A stretch of DNA of 64,000 nucleotides from Fibrobacter sp. UWB11 (GTDB lineage: Bacteria; Fibrobacterota; Fibrobacteria; Fibrobacterales; Fibrobacteraceae). The notes under the pieces were generated by a model. That model had not been told where the DNA came from. It searched no databases and worked only from the letters and a program-made list of their open reading frames with translations. Both the position numbers and the translations under genes were made by a program. Within the stretch, counting starts at the first letter, position 1. The number at the start of each line of letters is the position of its first letter. The stretch lies in contig NZ_FSRT01000002.1 of NCBI RefSeq assembly GCF_900143015.1, forward strand, positions 434,001-498,000. The letters are read 5' to 3'. Shown here in pieces: positions 53,225 through 61,611 of this stretch.

Positions 53225-55324
53225 TTATTCCACCTTCAACTTAGTCATGCTTTTTGCACAAATGCCCATGGTCGATACGTTGTGCAAGAAAGCTGACGTT
53301 GTCGGAGAAAGCATGCCGAAGAATCCGCCTAAGAGCAAGCTCGTATTGAACGCCACGATAAAGCGGTAGTTCATCATAATGCGTTCCATCAGCTTTTGGC
53401 TCAAGAGACGCAGTTCCACGAGGTCTTCGAGATTCTCGCGACGGAGCGTCACATCGGCTGTTTCGCGGGCAATGTCCGAAGCATCGCTCATTGCGACAGA
53501 GACGTTTGCCGCAGCAAGCGCAGGGGCATCGTTGATGCCATCGCCCACCATAATTACACGTTTGCCTTCGGCCTTCATTTGTTCCACATAATGGTGTTTA
53601 TCTTCGGGCAAAACTTGAGCGAAGAACGTATCGATTCCTAAAAGTTCCGCTACGCGTTGAGCCGCATTTTTGCTATCGCCCGTAATCATCACCACATTCT
53701 TGATGCCACTTTCACGCAACCTGCGTATGGCAGCAGCCGCTTCTTCGCGAGGCGGGTCGCTAATGCACAAGGCGCCGGCAAGTTCACCACCGATGCCAAG
53801 GTAAATCACAGACGCAGCCCCCGCTTCTTTATCGATGATGCGCTGGTCCTCTTCGGACACAATCACCTTTTCGTCTTCAATCACAAAATGCTTGCTGCCG
53901 ATGACCGCACGTTTTTCGTCAAGCGCTGTCGCAATGCCATGTGCCACAATGTACTTGACATCGGCATGTTCTTCTTCGTGAGCGATTCCGCGTTCAAGCG
54001 CAGCCTTCACAATTGCACGTGCCATGCTATGCGGGAAATGTTCCTCGATGCATGCTGCAATTTTCAGGATTTCATCTTCGCTGCGACCGCCAAACGGGAT
54101 AATCTTTTCAAGACGCGGTTCTGCCTTCGTGAGCGTTCCCGTCTTGTCAAACACAATCGTATCCGCAAGTGCAAACTCTTCGAGATACTTGCCGCCCTTC
54201 ACCGTCATGTCCATATCCGCCGCTTCACGCAGTGCAGAAATCACGGAAATCGGAGTCGAGAGCTTTATCGCGCAAGAGTAATCCACCATCAAGATGGAAA
54301 CCGCACGAGAGATGTTCTGCGTGAACAAAAGCGTGAGTCCAAAGCCGAGGAAACTGAACGGCACGATGCTATCGGCCAAATGTTCGGCACGGCTCTGCAC
54401 GCTCGCCTTCAAATCTTCGCTATGGTCAATCAGCTCGATAATCTTTTGAATTTTCGTGTTGCCATTGACCGCGCGAACCTTCACGACAATCGCACCTTCT
54501 TCCAGAACAGTTCCCGCAAACACCGTCTTGCCGCGAGTTTTCATCACCGCCTTGGATTCGCCCGTCATCGTCGATTCGTTGACAAGCGCTTCGCCTTCCA
54601 TGACGCGACCGTCCACAGGAATCATGCTCCCAGAACGCACACGCACCAAGTCGCCAACCTGAACATCCTTGAGTTCAATCAGCACATCCACGCCGTCTTT
54701 CACGACCCAGACTTTATCGACTTTAACAGCAAGGCTCCCTGTAAGCGCCGTACGCGTACGCGCCTTGGTATAATCTTCGAGCAAGCCCGAAACGCCCAAA
54801 AGGAACATGACCGTCCCAGCAGATTCGTAATTGCGTTGCAACAACGAAGCACCAATGGCGGCACCGTCCAACACATCAACGGTGAGCTTTCCGCTCATGA
54901 GCGTTGAAACACCACGCGCCACATAACGCAACCCACGAACCACCGTAATTGCCGTGCGAATTGGGAACGGAACAAACCAGCGCAACAAATAGCGACGCGC
55001 AATCATCCCCATGAGGCTAGCCTTAAAGCCGTCATCAAGAGATTGCAATTGGTATTCCGTTTCGCCATCGCATTCCGGCAGCGATTTGGGGTTCAGCGAT
55101 TTTGCAAATTCAAGAATCTGGCTACGACTCGCGCCGTAATCGCCGTTCTGCGGCTCATATTCAAGTAATAGTCCGCCATTGGCACTATGCACCACGGCAC
55201 TTTTTACGCAAGGCACGCCTACACACGCCTTGTGAACACGCGCTTCATACTCACGATCAAAAGCATACGCTCCGGCGCGCAAACGCAAACGCCCCGGCTT
55301 ATCGTAAACGATTCTGAATCTCAT
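53225..55324 (-). CDS. P1B-type metal-transporting ATPase without a CPC motif
   Basis: A 699-residue inner-membrane pump. An N-terminal HMA-like part (GRLRLRAG, CVGVPCVKSAV) precedes the TM region. The actuator has TGES, the phosphorylation site is FDKTGTLT, and the ATP domain has HP (EEHFPHSMA), GDGINDAP and so on. The key membrane motif reads DYSCAIKLSTP, not CPC, as in the subgroup near CtpC, which is linked to manganese or iron rather than copper. The end (FLHNVSTMGICAKSM) also fits that subgroup. A small partner gene precedes it. The metal is inferred, not shown. Confidence 0.85.
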   Translation of the reverse strand: MRFRIVYDKPGRLRLRAGAYAFDREYEARVHKACVGVPCVKSAVVHSANGGLLLEYEPQNGDYGASRSQILEFAKSLNPKSLPECDGETEYQLQSLDDGFKASLMGMIARRYLLRWFVPFPIRTAITVVRGLRYVARGVSTLMSGKLTVDVLDGAAIGASLLQRNYESAGTVMFLLGVSGLLEDYTKARTRTALTGSLAVKVDKVWVVKDGVDVLIELKDVQVGDLVRVRSGSMIPVDGRVMEGEALVNESTMTGESKAVMKTRGKTVFAGTVLEEGAIVVKVRAVNGNTKIQKIIELIDHSEDLKASVQSRAEHLADSIVPFSFLGFGLTLLFTQNISRAVSILMVDYSCAIKLSTPISVISALREAADMDMTVKGGKYLEEFALADTIVFDKTGTLTKAEPRLEKIIPFGGRSEDEILKIAACIEEHFPHSMARAIVKAALERGIAHEEEHADVKYIVAHGIATALDEKRAVIGSKHFVIEDEKVIVSEEDQRIIDKEAGAASVIYLGIGGELAGALCISDPPREEAAAAIRRLRESGIKNVVMITGDSKNAAQRVAELLGIDTFFAQVLPEDKHHYVEQMKAEGKRVIMVGDGINDAPALAAANVSVAMSDASDIARETADVTLRRENLEDLVELRLLSQKLMERIMMNYRFIVAFNTSLLLGGFFGMLSPTTSAFLHNVSTMGICAKSMTKLKVE

Positions 55325-55345
55325 AATGAATCTTAAGCAAATACT

Positions 55346-55440
55346 GCAAGTTATCAGTCATTAGTCAATAGTTACTAGTTTAAAATTTGGCGGCTACGCC
55401 GCGATTATAAAAACCAATGACCAATGACTATTGACTAAAT
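55346..55440. repeat. Two degenerate 7-bp tandem arrays flanking a palindrome
   Basis: GCAAGTT, ATCAGTC, ATTAGTC, AATAGTT, ACTAGTT (55346-55380), then a short CGGC..GCCG palindrome, then ACCAATG, ACCAATG, ACTATTG, ACTAAAT (55413-55440) in the opposite sense. The first array is the complement of the RACTNNN type at 21864 and even shares the end unit AACTTGC. Confidence 0.8.
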
Positions 55441-55664
55441 TACTTAATCCCTGCTTCTGCCTTGGCGTCGTTGCAGATATCGTTTGCTTCGTCCTTCATG
55501 TCTTGGAAAGCAGCCTTGGCATCGGCAGTGAACTTCATGCCATGAGCAAGTCCCTGAACGGCGAGTTCGCGAGTCTTCTTTGCCTTAAGCACTTTCTTTG
55601 CGACTGCGGAACCCACAGCACCTGCAACTACGAGCCAGAATTTTTCGTTTTTGAACATCGACAT
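55440..55664 (-). CDS. Small partner protein of a P1B ATPase (DUF6110/DUF1490-like)
   Basis: A 74-residue protein with one hydrophobic helix near the N-terminus (FWLVVAGAVGSAVAKKVL) and a Lys/Ala/Asp-rich helical tail (MKDEANDICNDAKAEAGIK). Small proteins of this shape (DUF6110; DUF1490 beside mycobacterial CtpC) are encoded directly upstream of manganese-type P1B ATPases, as here. They may act as a chaperone or regulatory subunit. The assignment rests on shape and context. GGAGAA precedes the ATG. Confidence 0.55.
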   Translation of the reverse strand: MSMFKNEKFWLVVAGAVGSAVAKKVLKAKKTRELAVQGLAHGMKFTADAKAAFQDMKDEANDICNDAKAEAGIK

Positions 55665-55811
55665 ATCTATTCTCCTTATTAAAGAAAAATCAGCGGAACA
55701 CCTGCCCGCTTTTAAAAATTAGATACTCTCCCCTGCGATTGCAAATCACAAACAAACTAAATACATAATTCACGAGACCCCGCGTCGCAGTTGAGTTTCA
55801 CGCGACCGACG

Positions 55812-55870
55812 CTAACATTGTTAGTGAATTTCTAACAATGTTAGACTCTCTAATTTTGTTAGCGAGTCTA
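55812..55870. promoter_or_regulatory. Cluster of CTAAC..GTTAG palindromes
   Basis: CTAACATTGTTAG (55812-55824) and CTAACAATGTTAG (55832-55844) are 20 bases apart and complementary to each other. They are followed by a hairpin with AGACTC..GAGTCT arms around CTAA-TTTTG-TTAG (55843-55870). The region is upstream of the ATPase operon and downstream of flavodoxin. It suits a cluster of metalloregulator operators or a complex hairpin. Confidence 0.55.
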
Positions 55871-55944
55871 ACATTTTGTGGATCCCCTCCCTGACGGTCG
55901 AGGATGACAACAACCAACTACGCTCCAGGATGACGGTACTACAA

Positions 55945-56373
55945 TTACGAAAGCGCAAGAACCTTGCCGAGTTCACGGCATTTTTCTTTGCCAGCATCAT
56001 CCGGAGCGCCTTCAATAGCGAGCGGATCATCAGCAAGCACGAGGCCCGCATTCGCAGCATCTTCTTTCCACGGATTCATCCATTCGCCGCCGCCCCAGCC
56101 GTAAGAGCCGAACAAAACGACCTTTTTGCCCGAAATCTGCGTCTTCAGTTGATCATAAAGCGGCTGGAATTCGCTATCTTCAAGTTCTTCGGCACCCATC
56201 GCCGGGCAGCCCAAAGCAAACTTGTCAAATTCATTGGCTTTTTCCACCTTAAAAGCAGACGTATTGAAAAGCGTCACTTCGGCACCAGCTTCCTTTGCTC
56301 CAGCGACCACTTCATTCGCCATAACTTCGGTATTTCCCGTTCCTGTCCAATAAATAACAGCAATTTTATTCAT
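55945..56373 (-). CDS. Flavodoxin
   Basis: A 142-residue electron carrier with FMN loop IYWTGTGNTEVMA (T/S-x-T-G-x-T pattern), FALGCPAMGAEELED and LFGSYGWGGGEWM. Flavodoxin replaces ferredoxin when iron is scarce, which fits the iron-type control sites upstream of this operon (57121-57165). DUF3793 is the upstream gene, 25 bases away. Confidence 0.92.
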   Translation of the reverse strand: MNKIAVIYWTGTGNTEVMANEVVAGAKEAGAEVTLFNTSAFKVEKANEFDKFALGCPAMGAEELEDSEFQPLYDQLKTQISGKKVVLFGSYGWGGGEWMNPWKEDAANAGLVLADDPLAIEGAPDDAGKEKCRELGKVLALS

Positions 56374-56397
56374 TTTTATCCTTTTGTTATCGGTTAG

Positions 56398-56958
56398 TTA
56401 ACTTGCCACAGTCAATTCATCCAAAGAATCGCCCTGTTCAAAACGCTCATTGAAAATCTTGTGACATTTTTTGTAAACATCAAAGATATGCATCGAATTC
56501 GGTACATCGTTATAAACTTTCCAACACCCTATCACCTTGTAATTTTTTCCACCATATGCAATAAAATCTTTCACATCTTGCAACGGGTAACCTAAAAACA
56601 CTCCCACTTCATGAGGGAAACAAACGGAACGCGCCATGCGCACTTGGAAAAAATTCAATAACGACTCTACATCAAACCCGATGTAGCCAAAACCTTTCAA
56701 AAAATCCCTAATCTCATAAGAATTACCCAACTCCTGTAAAGCGCTATTTCGGTAGACATATATAAAATAACGGCCACATCGTTCTGCAACAATGCGAGCC
56801 GAAACGCCCTTAGGATTCAATACGCGATTCCAACGAGCCAAAATATTGCAAAGCAAAACACCATCCGCATCATCAAGGCAAAATAAATTTGCCGTTTTAA
56901 GACCGGCAAGCGTCGGAGCGCAATGGCGAACAAGGCGAGAATCGATATTTTCAATCAT
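56398..56958 (-). CDS. DUF3793 family protein
   Basis: A protein of 186 residues with the family pattern: HCAPTLAGLKTANLFCL, FIYVYRNSALQELG, LKGFGYIGFDVESLL, CFPHEVGVFLGYPLQDV, IAYGGKNYKVIGCWKVY and YKKCHKIFNERF. DUF3793 genes often sit beside flavodoxin, as here, but the role is unknown. ATG 56958 is chosen over an upstream TTG. Its leader contains an intrinsic-terminator-like hairpin only 29 bases before the ATG. Confidence 0.85.
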   Translation of the reverse strand: MIENIDSRLVRHCAPTLAGLKTANLFCLDDADGVLLCNILARWNRVLNPKGVSARIVAERCGRYFIYVYRNSALQELGNSYEIRDFLKGFGYIGFDVESLLNFFQVRMARSVCFPHEVGVFLGYPLQDVKDFIAYGGKNYKVIGCWKVYNDVPNSMHIFDVYKKCHKIFNERFEQGDSLDELTVAS

Positions 56959-56978
56959 GAACAACCTAAGCAAAAAGC

Positions 56979-57018
56979 AAAAAAAAATCCCGCCTACGAC
57001 TTCCGCCGTAGGCGGGAT
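56979..57018 (-). terminator. Terminator-like hairpin in the DUF3793-flavodoxin leader
   Basis: On the reverse strand ATCCCGCCTACG pairs with CGTAGGCGGGAT over 12 bases around an eight-base loop and is followed by an eight-T tract. It lies between the candidate promoter/control sites (57121-57165) and the ATG (56958), so it would stop transcripts before the gene unless disrupted. A smaller hairpin GGATA-GGT-TATCC overlaps its 5' arm. Confidence 0.7.
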
Positions 57019-57120
57019 AACCTATCCAGCATATATGAGGTAACGAATCTTATACACTAGCTGAGGTTCTATGGCAAAATTTCCTTTATCCTTATTTTAG
57101 AAATCTATACAACCAAATGC

Positions 57121-57165
57121 TACTCCAAATAGACTTGAAACAATCCAAATATTAGACAAAGCTAA
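57121..57165. promoter_or_regulatory. Candidate iron-control region of DUF3793-flavodoxin
   Basis: The 28-bp direct-repeat site is at 57121-57148 (TCCAAAT at 57124 and again at 57144), followed by the perfect palindrome TTAGACAAAGCTAA at 57152-57165. The layout is the same as at 39415-39460. Confidence 0.7.
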
Positions 57166-57172
57166 CATAAAG

Positions 57173-57206
57173 AAAAACCCCGCCAACAATTTTCATCGTG
57201 GCGGGA
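57173..57206 (-). terminator. Intrinsic terminator of the outer-membrane barrel gene
   Basis: On the reverse strand CCCGCCA pairs with TGGCGGG and is followed by five T. It lies 35 bases past the stop and just before the next operon's control sites. Confidence 0.75.
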
Positions 57207-57240
57207 TTTTCATCCTATGGCAAAAAATTAGAATAGTTTA

Positions 57241-58365
57241 TTAGAAAGCAAATACAGTTTCGAGACCGAAGCCAAGACCCGTATCGTCGCCAGCATCATC
57301 GCCGACCGGGATATTGAACAAGGCAAAGCCAGTCACTTCAAGACCTTCGACCGGAGTGAAGTAAGCACGGAGGCCTACGTTGAACGTAGAGACGTCATCG
57401 TCCTTATCAATCGTGTTCGTGTGGTATTCCAACGGAAGACCAAGAGCAAGAGCATCGTTAATCTTCACGCCCGGTTCACCATAGACAAAGAAGTATTCAG
57501 GAATTTCTTCGCCATGAACAGTCGGAGTCTTGTCGTCGAAAATAGCGTAGAGCACAGAAGCCTTGATGCTGAACGTTCCGAGATCCAAAGCCGGCTCAGC
57601 AAGGAGTGCGTGCGTAGCCTTCGGATCATCTTCCTTAAGTGCATCTACATGCAATCCATAAACGAAGTGGAATGTAAATGCATCGAACTTCAAGTTTGCA
57701 TCGAAGCCGGCATGCAATTCATTGTGCTTTGCTTCCTGATAGGACTTGTAATCAATGAACGGACGCAGCACATGTTCGCCAACGCCAAGTTCGTAAGCGA
57801 GGTGGAGGTCATAAGCAACGCCTACGCATGCTTCTTCATCACCTTCTTCAACACACACCTGATTGTCGTTGTCGCCGCGACCAAAGCCGAGGCCAAAAAC
57901 AAGGCCATTATAGTCAATTTCAAAACCTCGGATATCGTGTTCTGCCATACCTGCGGCGTTATCAGCCGGATCATCATAATCGTAGAAGTTGAGGAAAGCG
58001 CCTTCCGAGAAAGTCAAGTCGCCAAACTTCACAGCAAACTTATCGCTATGCGTGTACTGGACAAATGCGCCATTATAAATGGCAGCCGGATCGGTCGTTT
58101 CGCCGTCAGCTTCGAGCTGTACGGATGCAGACCACTTTTCGTTAAATTTGACATCAACATTCAAATCAAATGTAGAAGCGTAGCTATGGCTCTGCGTATC
58201 GTCATTGATCACATCACCCGTGTAAGCGTCAAATTCAACTTCGCCAGAGAACTTGACTTCCGGGCCTTTAGATGCTGCTTCAGCTTCCTGAGCAAGAGCC
58301 GGAACGGCAAGGATAGATGCAGTAGCAAGACCAAACAAGAGATTGGATGTTAAACGTGTCTTCAT
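57241..58365 (-). CDS. Outer-membrane beta-barrel (porin-like) protein
   Basis: A 374-residue exported protein with signal peptide LFGLATASILAVPALAQ. The mature part is acidic, with alternating strands (VKFSGEVEFDAYTGDV, WSASVQLEADGE, VKFGDLTFSEGAFLN, YNGLVFGLGFGRGD) and a terminal Phe (FGLETVFAF). It is a barrel of porin size, but no specific family was recognised. Ribosome-binding site GGAGAG. Upstream, at 58537 and 58556, are two TTAG-N6-CTAA-type sites 19 bases apart, suggesting metal control. Its neighbours are FeoB and flavodoxin genes. Confidence 0.75.
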   Translation of the reverse strand: MKTRLTSNLLFGLATASILAVPALAQEAEAASKGPEVKFSGEVEFDAYTGDVINDDTQSHSYASTFDLNVDVKFNEKWSASVQLEADGETTDPAAIYNGAFVQYTHSDKFAVKFGDLTFSEGAFLNFYDYDDPADNAAGMAEHDIRGFEIDYNGLVFGLGFGRGDNDNQVCVEEGDEEACVGVAYDLHLAYELGVGEHVLRPFIDYKSYQEAKHNELHAGFDANLKFDAFTFHFVYGLHVDALKEDDPKATHALLAEPALDLGTFSIKASVLYAIFDDKTPTVHGEEIPEYFFVYGEPGVKINDALALGLPLEYHTNTIDKDDDVSTFNVGLRAYFTPVEGLEVTGFALFNIPVGDDAGDDTGLGFGLETVFAF

Positions 58366-58536
58366 TTTTACTCTCCTATGACGGTTTTTTATTTTTTTGT
58401 AACACCCCGTCTAGACTTTTACATTTTGTGTCACAAAATCCTAGGCTTTTTGCCCTTTTCGATATGTTTTAAGCAAAGAGCGTGCCAAGTTTTTATCAGT
58501 TCAATCCATTCCTGTTCTTCATTTGATTCAATCATT

Positions 58537-58569
58537 TTAGCCTACTCTATCTTTATTAGTTTAGTCTAA
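58537..58569. promoter_or_regulatory. Two DtxR-type sites upstream of the barrel gene
   Basis: TTAGTTTAGTCTAA (58556-58569) is a perfect TTAG-N6-CTAA. TTAGCCTACTCTAT (58537-58550) has one mismatch. Their starts are exactly 19 bases apart, the same spacing as in the 26913 array. Confidence 0.6.
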
Positions 58570-58582
58570 GTTAAGGGGTTTA

Positions 58583-58620
58583 ATTAAGGGCCGAAGGCTT
58601 TTGGACCATCGGCCCTTAAT
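58583..58620. terminator. Long stem-loop after feoB
   Basis: ATTAAGGGCCGA pairs perfectly with TCGGCCCTTAAT around a 14-base loop. It is 34 bases past the feoB stop on the reverse strand. There is no long T tract, so it may be a processing or stability hairpin rather than a strict terminator. Confidence 0.55.
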
Positions 58621-58653
58621 GGTTCTTGACTCAAATGAAACTGGATCTAGATT

Positions 58654-61611
58654 TTAATCTTCAAATCGACCTTTCTTGTTTGCACTCATACCGAAGAGCT
58701 TGAGGAAGGCAAATGTCGCCACAAGCACAACAATCGAGCACACAATCCAGAACTTGTCGCCGCCCACCGGAATCTGGTAGAGGAGTATCGACACCGCCCA
58801 GGCAAGCACCGTCTGGACTACAGCCATCAACACACCAAGGCCAAGGCCGATTTCGCGAACGACCACGCCCATTGCAGCAAGGCAAGGCACGTAGAGCAAG
58901 ATAAAGATCAAGAACGCAAACACCTGCCAGTTAAATCCGTCTACCGGATTTCCATTCTTGTCCGGGTTGTGGAAGTAAGAACGGAGGTTGGCATAGATGT
59001 CAGCAGTTTCACTCAAGTCACCTTCTTCGAGAGCGCCGATTTCATCTTCGCTCAGCGTGAGGCCAGCAGCAGCGAGCTTTGCAAACACCTCTTCGCGAGC
59101 CTTGTCGGCACCTTCATCTTCGCTGAAGGTCTCGATAGAAGCATATTCTTCACAAGTAATCGCCTTGGCTTCAAGAATCTTGTCGAGCGTGACCTTCTTG
59201 AGTTCTGCAGCATTCTGGGCTTCAAGTTCGCCAGAAGTTCCGAGAATATCCGTAAGAGAACCAAAGACTTCGCTCAAGTTTTCAGGAATCGTGCCAAGGG
59301 CTTCCTTGAATGCACCGAGAATATCCGGAGCACCGCCTTCTTCCTCTTCTTCGGCCGGGCATTCATCCACGCCAGCGATAAGGGGCTTTTCTTCGGCAGG
59401 GGCTTCAGCAGGCTCAGCGACCTTATTTGAGTCGGCTTCAGCAACCGCGCTATCCGCGACAGTTGCAGAGTCAACCACAGCCACCTTTGCAGAATCTACT
59501 ACAGATACGTTACCTTCTGCGTCGGGGCGTTGCGGGGTGTCCCCGCTAGAAGGGGTAGCGGATGCCGTGTCAGTGGCAGGAGCGAGGGGAAGGCTTTCCC
59601 CACCACCTATTCTTTCGTCTTTCGTCTGTAGCGAGCCACCGGCGAGCGTTCTTTCGTCTGACACGTCGCCAGGACCCGCCATGGAATACAAGGAGTTCAT
59701 CGTACCAATCACAGCTTCCTTAGCGAGGAGACCCGTGAACAGCGACACAGAAGCAGGCCAGTTGTTGGATTCAACGCCGAACGGTTCAAAAATCGGAGTA
59801 ATCGCTTTACCAATTGCAGAGAGCAAGCTGTTTTCGGAATCCCCATTGCCAGCCGTGAATTCCGTTTCCGTCTTAATCTTGGATTCGTCAATCACGACAC
59901 CTTCGGGGAGCGGGACTTCCTTTTCATCCTGCACCATAGCGTAGCCTTCTTCGCTCTTCACGATTTCGGTCTTTTCGCCATTGATTTCAGTATAAAGTTT
60001 GTCCACAAAGCCAAAACTGTTGAGGAAGCCAAGAACGGCAACGGCAATCGTAATCACCTTACCCGCACGGATAATGTAATCGCGCAGACGTAGCCAAGAA
60101 TGGATCATCAGCGATTTGAATTTCGGCAAGTGATACGGCGGAAGTTCCATTACAAAGTTGCTCGCTTCGCCAACGAACAAAGAGCGACGGAGAATCAAAC
60201 CGTAGACAATCGCGAACAAAACACCCGCAAGGTAAAGCGCAAACACAACGGTTCCTGCCTGAGCCCCAAAGAATGCCGCAGCAAACAACGCATACACCGG
60301 AAGGCGAGCGCCGCAGCTCATGAACGGCACAAGGAAAATCGTGAGGAAACGTTCACGCTTGGATTCGAGCACGCGAGAGCCCATAATGCCCGGCACACCG
60401 CAACCGAAACCGACCATCATCGGCACGAATGCACGACCCGGAAGCCCGAGGAATCTCATAAAGCGGTCAGCGACAAAAGCCGCACGCGCCATGTAACCCG
60501 AGTCTTCCAAGAAAGAAAGGCAGAGGAACATGAAGAAGATGACCGGGATGAACGTCGAAACCGTCTGGATACCGGCGCCGATACCGTCGGCGAGAATGGC
60601 GGACACAAAGCCCGGCGCATGGAACACATCCGTGAGCAAGTAACCGAGGCCATCCACAAAGATGGCACCAAACAGCACATCAAAGAAATCGATGAATGCA
60701 GAACCAATCGTGACTGCAACCCAGAAGACCAGGTACATCACCAAGAGGAATATCGGGAGCGAAGCCCAGCGATTCAAAAGCACAGAATCGAGCTTGTCCG
60801 ACCAAGTTCTCTTGGAACGGTTCGAAAGAATTGTCTTGCCTGCAATTTCGTGAGCCAAGCTGTAGCGCGCATCTGCCATTGCAAATTCGCTTTCTTCGTT
60901 CAGCATCTTAGTCACTTCAGCCTTGTTAATCTTAACCTTGGCTTCGGCAAACTTATCTGCATAGCTCTTTTCGTTTCCCAAGTACATGAGCGAAACCCAG
61001 CGGGCATCCGTTCCCAAAAGCTTTGCAACCGGTTCAACCTGCGGTTCCAAATACTTCACGGCATTTTCGACATTCTCGCCGTAATGGATAGCCTTCGGAG
61101 TCATCTTCTTGCCAGCGACAACATGAGCCATTTCGCTGATGAAGTTCGTGATACTTCTTTCGTTCACAGCCGAAAGCGGAATCACCGGCACGCCAAAACG
61201 TTCAGCAAGGACATCCAAATCCAAGTGCAAGCCGCGTTTTTCTGCAATGTCGATCATGTTTGCAGCAATCACCATCGGGATCTGCATATCGACAAGCTGC
61301 GACGTCAAGAACAAATTGCGTTCGATATTCGAAGCGTCAATAATATTGACAATGAGGTCTGCTTCGCGAGTGAGCAAGTAGTCCACAGCGGCGCGTTCGT
61401 CTTCGGCATTCGCAAAGAGAGCGTAAGTACCCGGCAAGTCCACCACGCGAATGTGCTGGTTACCGAGTTCAAAAAAGCCTTCTTTCTTTTCGACAGTCAC
61501 ACCCGGCCAGTTACCAACACTCTGGCGAGCACCCGTAAGAGCATTAAATAGAGCCGTTTTACCACAGTTCGGGTTACCGGCAATAGCAATAGTAAAAAGC
61601 TTCGGAGCCAT
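58654..61611 (-). CDS. feoB: Ferrous iron transporter FeoB with a large insertion
   Basis: A 985-residue Fe2+ transporter. The G domain has G1 AGNPNCGKTALFNALTG, VGNWPGVTVEKKEG, G3 VDLPGTYALF and G4 AANMID. The TM region has gates GFGCGVPGIMGSRVL and LLYVPCLAAMGVVVREIG. Family members are usually 650-800 residues. Here about 245 residues separate KEAVIGTMNSLY (near 637) from FNWQVFAFLIFILLY (near 890), where about 70 is usual. The insertion starts with repeat-derived-looking sequence (APATDTASATPSSGDTPQRP), has VVDSAKVAVVDSATVADS repeats, and then an acidic helical part. Its start overlaps the feoA stop (TAATG). Confidence 0.92.
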   Translation of the reverse strand: MAPKLFTIAIAGNPNCGKTALFNALTGARQSVGNWPGVTVEKKEGFFELGNQHIRVVDLPGTYALFANAEDERAAVDYLLTREADLIVNIIDASNIERNLFLTSQLVDMQIPMVIAANMIDIAEKRGLHLDLDVLAERFGVPVIPLSAVNERSITNFISEMAHVVAGKKMTPKAIHYGENVENAVKYLEPQVEPVAKLLGTDARWVSLMYLGNEKSYADKFAEAKVKINKAEVTKMLNEESEFAMADARYSLAHEIAGKTILSNRSKRTWSDKLDSVLLNRWASLPIFLLVMYLVFWVAVTIGSAFIDFFDVLFGAIFVDGLGYLLTDVFHAPGFVSAILADGIGAGIQTVSTFIPVIFFMFLCLSFLEDSGYMARAAFVADRFMRFLGLPGRAFVPMMVGFGCGVPGIMGSRVLESKRERFLTIFLVPFMSCGARLPVYALFAAAFFGAQAGTVVFALYLAGVLFAIVYGLILRRSLFVGEASNFVMELPPYHLPKFKSLMIHSWLRLRDYIIRAGKVITIAVAVLGFLNSFGFVDKLYTEINGEKTEIVKSEEGYAMVQDEKEVPLPEGVVIDESKIKTETEFTAGNGDSENSLLSAIGKAITPIFEPFGVESNNWPASVSLFTGLLAKEAVIGTMNSLYSMAGPGDVSDERTLAGGSLQTKDERIGGGESLPLAPATDTASATPSSGDTPQRPDAEGNVSVVDSAKVAVVDSATVADSAVAEADSNKVAEPAEAPAEEKPLIAGVDECPAEEEEEGGAPDILGAFKEALGTIPENLSEVFGSLTDILGTSGELEAQNAAELKKVTLDKILEAKAITCEEYASIETFSEDEGADKAREEVFAKLAAAGLTLSEDEIGALEEGDLSETADIYANLRSYFHNPDKNGNPVDGFNWQVFAFLIFILLYVPCLAAMGVVVREIGLGLGVLMAVVQTVLAWAVSILLYQIPVGGDKFWIVCSIVVLVATFAFLKLFGMSANKKGRFED

